A stretch of DNA of 15,358 bases from Thiotrichales bacterium (GTDB lineage Bacteria > Pseudomonadota > Gammaproteobacteria > PS1 > Pseudothioglobaceae): assembly GCA_002711905.1 (NCBI GenBank), contig PASI01000002.1:75933-91290 (forward strand). Direction: 5' to 3'. Below the pieces are notes generated by a model. That model was not told where the DNA came from. It did not search any database and saw nothing but the letters and a program-made list of their open reading frames with translations. Shown piece by piece: positions 15,044-15,358 of the stretch. A program made the translations under genes and the position numbers. Positions within the stretch are counted from its first letter, which is position 1, and the number at the start of each line of letters is the position of its first letter.

Positions 15044-15195
15044 AGTACAATTGAGGGTTTTCGAGAGAAAAAAATAGGAAATTATTCATCTCAGTAATTC
15101 TCTCTATATTGTTGATTTAAAACACTATTTTATAGACTGCTACTTTATTAATTTTAGCGCTCAACAGTTTATTTAATAAAAAATAGCAATATAGC
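15044..15195 (+). other. Gap between mnmE and the rRNA promoter
   Basis: About 150 bases with no gene. The only structure I see is a weak pair, GAGAGAA (15063-15069) and TTCTCTC (15098-15104), separated by 28 bases and not followed by a T-run, so it is a poor intrinsic terminator. mnmE transcription may therefore run on into the rRNA operon, or end by another mechanism. Confidence 0.4.
15155..15195 (+). promoter_or_regulatory. AT-rich UP-element-like stretch before the rRNA promoter
   Basis: The roughly 40 bases before the -35 are almost entirely A and T with short A- and T-runs (TTTATTTAATAAAAAATAG around 15169-15187). In rRNA promoters this is where the RNA polymerase alpha subunit C-terminal domains bind and boost initiation. 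The surrounding genome is also AT-rich, so the composition alone is modest evidence; the position is what supports the call. Confidence 0.45.
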
Positions 15196-15223
15196 TTGAC
15201 GCAACAATTTGAGCATGTATAAT
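15196..15223 (+). promoter_or_regulatory. Strong sigma-70 promoter of the rRNA operon
   Basis: TTGACG (15196-15201) and a perfect TATAAT (15218-15223) are separated by 16 bases, the spacing common in rrn P1 promoters. It is the best promoter match in the window. The discriminator TTCCCGC just after the -10 is the most GC-rich spot nearby, the type of sequence that makes rRNA promoters sensitive to ppGpp and initiating NTP. Transcription should begin around 15230-15235. Confidence 0.85.
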
Positions 15224-15230
15224 TTCCCGC

Positions 15231-15358
15231 TTTCACCGCACAAATAGATCTTTTTTTGAGTGGTAGTTCTTTAACAATTTATCAAGCAACTTGTGTGGGC
15301 ACTCGTGCAAGAAATTGTGCAGTGCACATAAAAAACAAAAGCAGATAAGCTTTTAAAA
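15231..15358 (+). other. Pre-rRNA leader with boxA and boxC, just upstream of 16S rRNA
   Basis: boxA reads GTTCTTTAACA (15266-15276), one base from the E. coli GCTCTTTAACA. The next bases, ATTTATCA, continue the same match, and boxC TGTGTGGGCACTCG (15292-15305) appears identical to the E. coli leader as I recall it. These elements load NusB/NusE and the antitermination complex so that RNA polymerase can read through the untranslated rRNA. Further on, TGTGCA-G-TGCACA (15316-15328) and the repeated GTGC near 15305 could contribute to the RNase III processing stem, whose partner would lie after 16S. The mature 16S sequence itself is not in the window. Confidence 0.88.

Noticed and set aside
14605..15089. 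Two minus-strand frames over the 3' end of mnmE
   Set aside because: They run opposite the conserved G domain and CIGK end of mnmE and have no supporting signals.
15063..15104. GAGAGAA / TTCTCTC as an intrinsic terminator of mnmE
   Set aside because: Only seven base pairs, AT-leaning, a 28-base loop and no following T-run; too weak to call.
1..15358. Mobile elements, CRISPR arrays, tRNAs, toxin-antitoxin or defence systems
   Set aside because: No repeats with regular spacing, no transposase or integrase motifs, no tRNA-like cloverleaf and no defence domains were seen; every long frame belongs to a core family except the left-edge membrane protein and the small lipoprotein.

Overview
This window reads as ordinary, tightly packed core chromosome from an AT-rich gammaproteobacterium. 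The evidence is the YceF-type Maf protein, the proteobacterial GshA, the E. coli-length Mfd, and at the right edge an rRNA leader whose boxA and boxC closely match the enterobacterial ones. A small-genome marine lineage of the SUP05/Thioglobaceae kind would fit the base composition and packing, but that is an inference, not something the sequence proves. I see no transposase, phage gene, tRNA, CRISPR array or toxin-antitoxin pair.

Left part (1-5364). The 3' part of a multi-pass membrane protein resembling a MASE1 sensor domain enters from the left edge. It converges on a minus-strand pair, yceF-mfd (house-cleaning nucleotide pyrophosphatase and transcription-repair coupling factor), joined by an ATGA overlap. 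Divergent from yceF is folA (dihydrofolate reductase), whose stop overlaps the TTG start of a 60-residue predicted lipoprotein.

Middle (5361-9878). A single 4.5-kb gene, gltB, encodes the large subunit of glutamate synthase on the minus strand. Its usual partner gltD is not beside it. It shares a short divergent promoter region with yaaA.

Right part (10015-15043). yaaA (peroxide/iron protection), a CFYC glutaredoxin, a Nudix-ThiE-like fusion (nucleotide-pool cleaning) and gshA (first step of glutathione synthesis) form a loose redox-defence neighbourhood on mixed strands. gshA overlaps mnmE (tRNA U34 modification GTPase) by 11 bases.

Right edge (15044-15358). After mnmE comes an AT-rich stretch, then a strong sigma-70 promoter (TTGACG, 16-bp spacer, TATAAT), then a boxA/boxC antitermination leader. 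The 16S rRNA gene should begin just outside the window.

I found no clear novel multi-gene system. The points most worth a second look are: two convergent gene pairs whose stop codons share one palindromic tetranucleotide (TTAA, CTAG); an inverted repeat that places the same -10 element on both sides of the gltB/yaaA gap; the degenerate ThiE-like half of the Nudix fusion; the unnamed small lipoprotein behind folA; and the MASE1-like protein that ends without an output domain.
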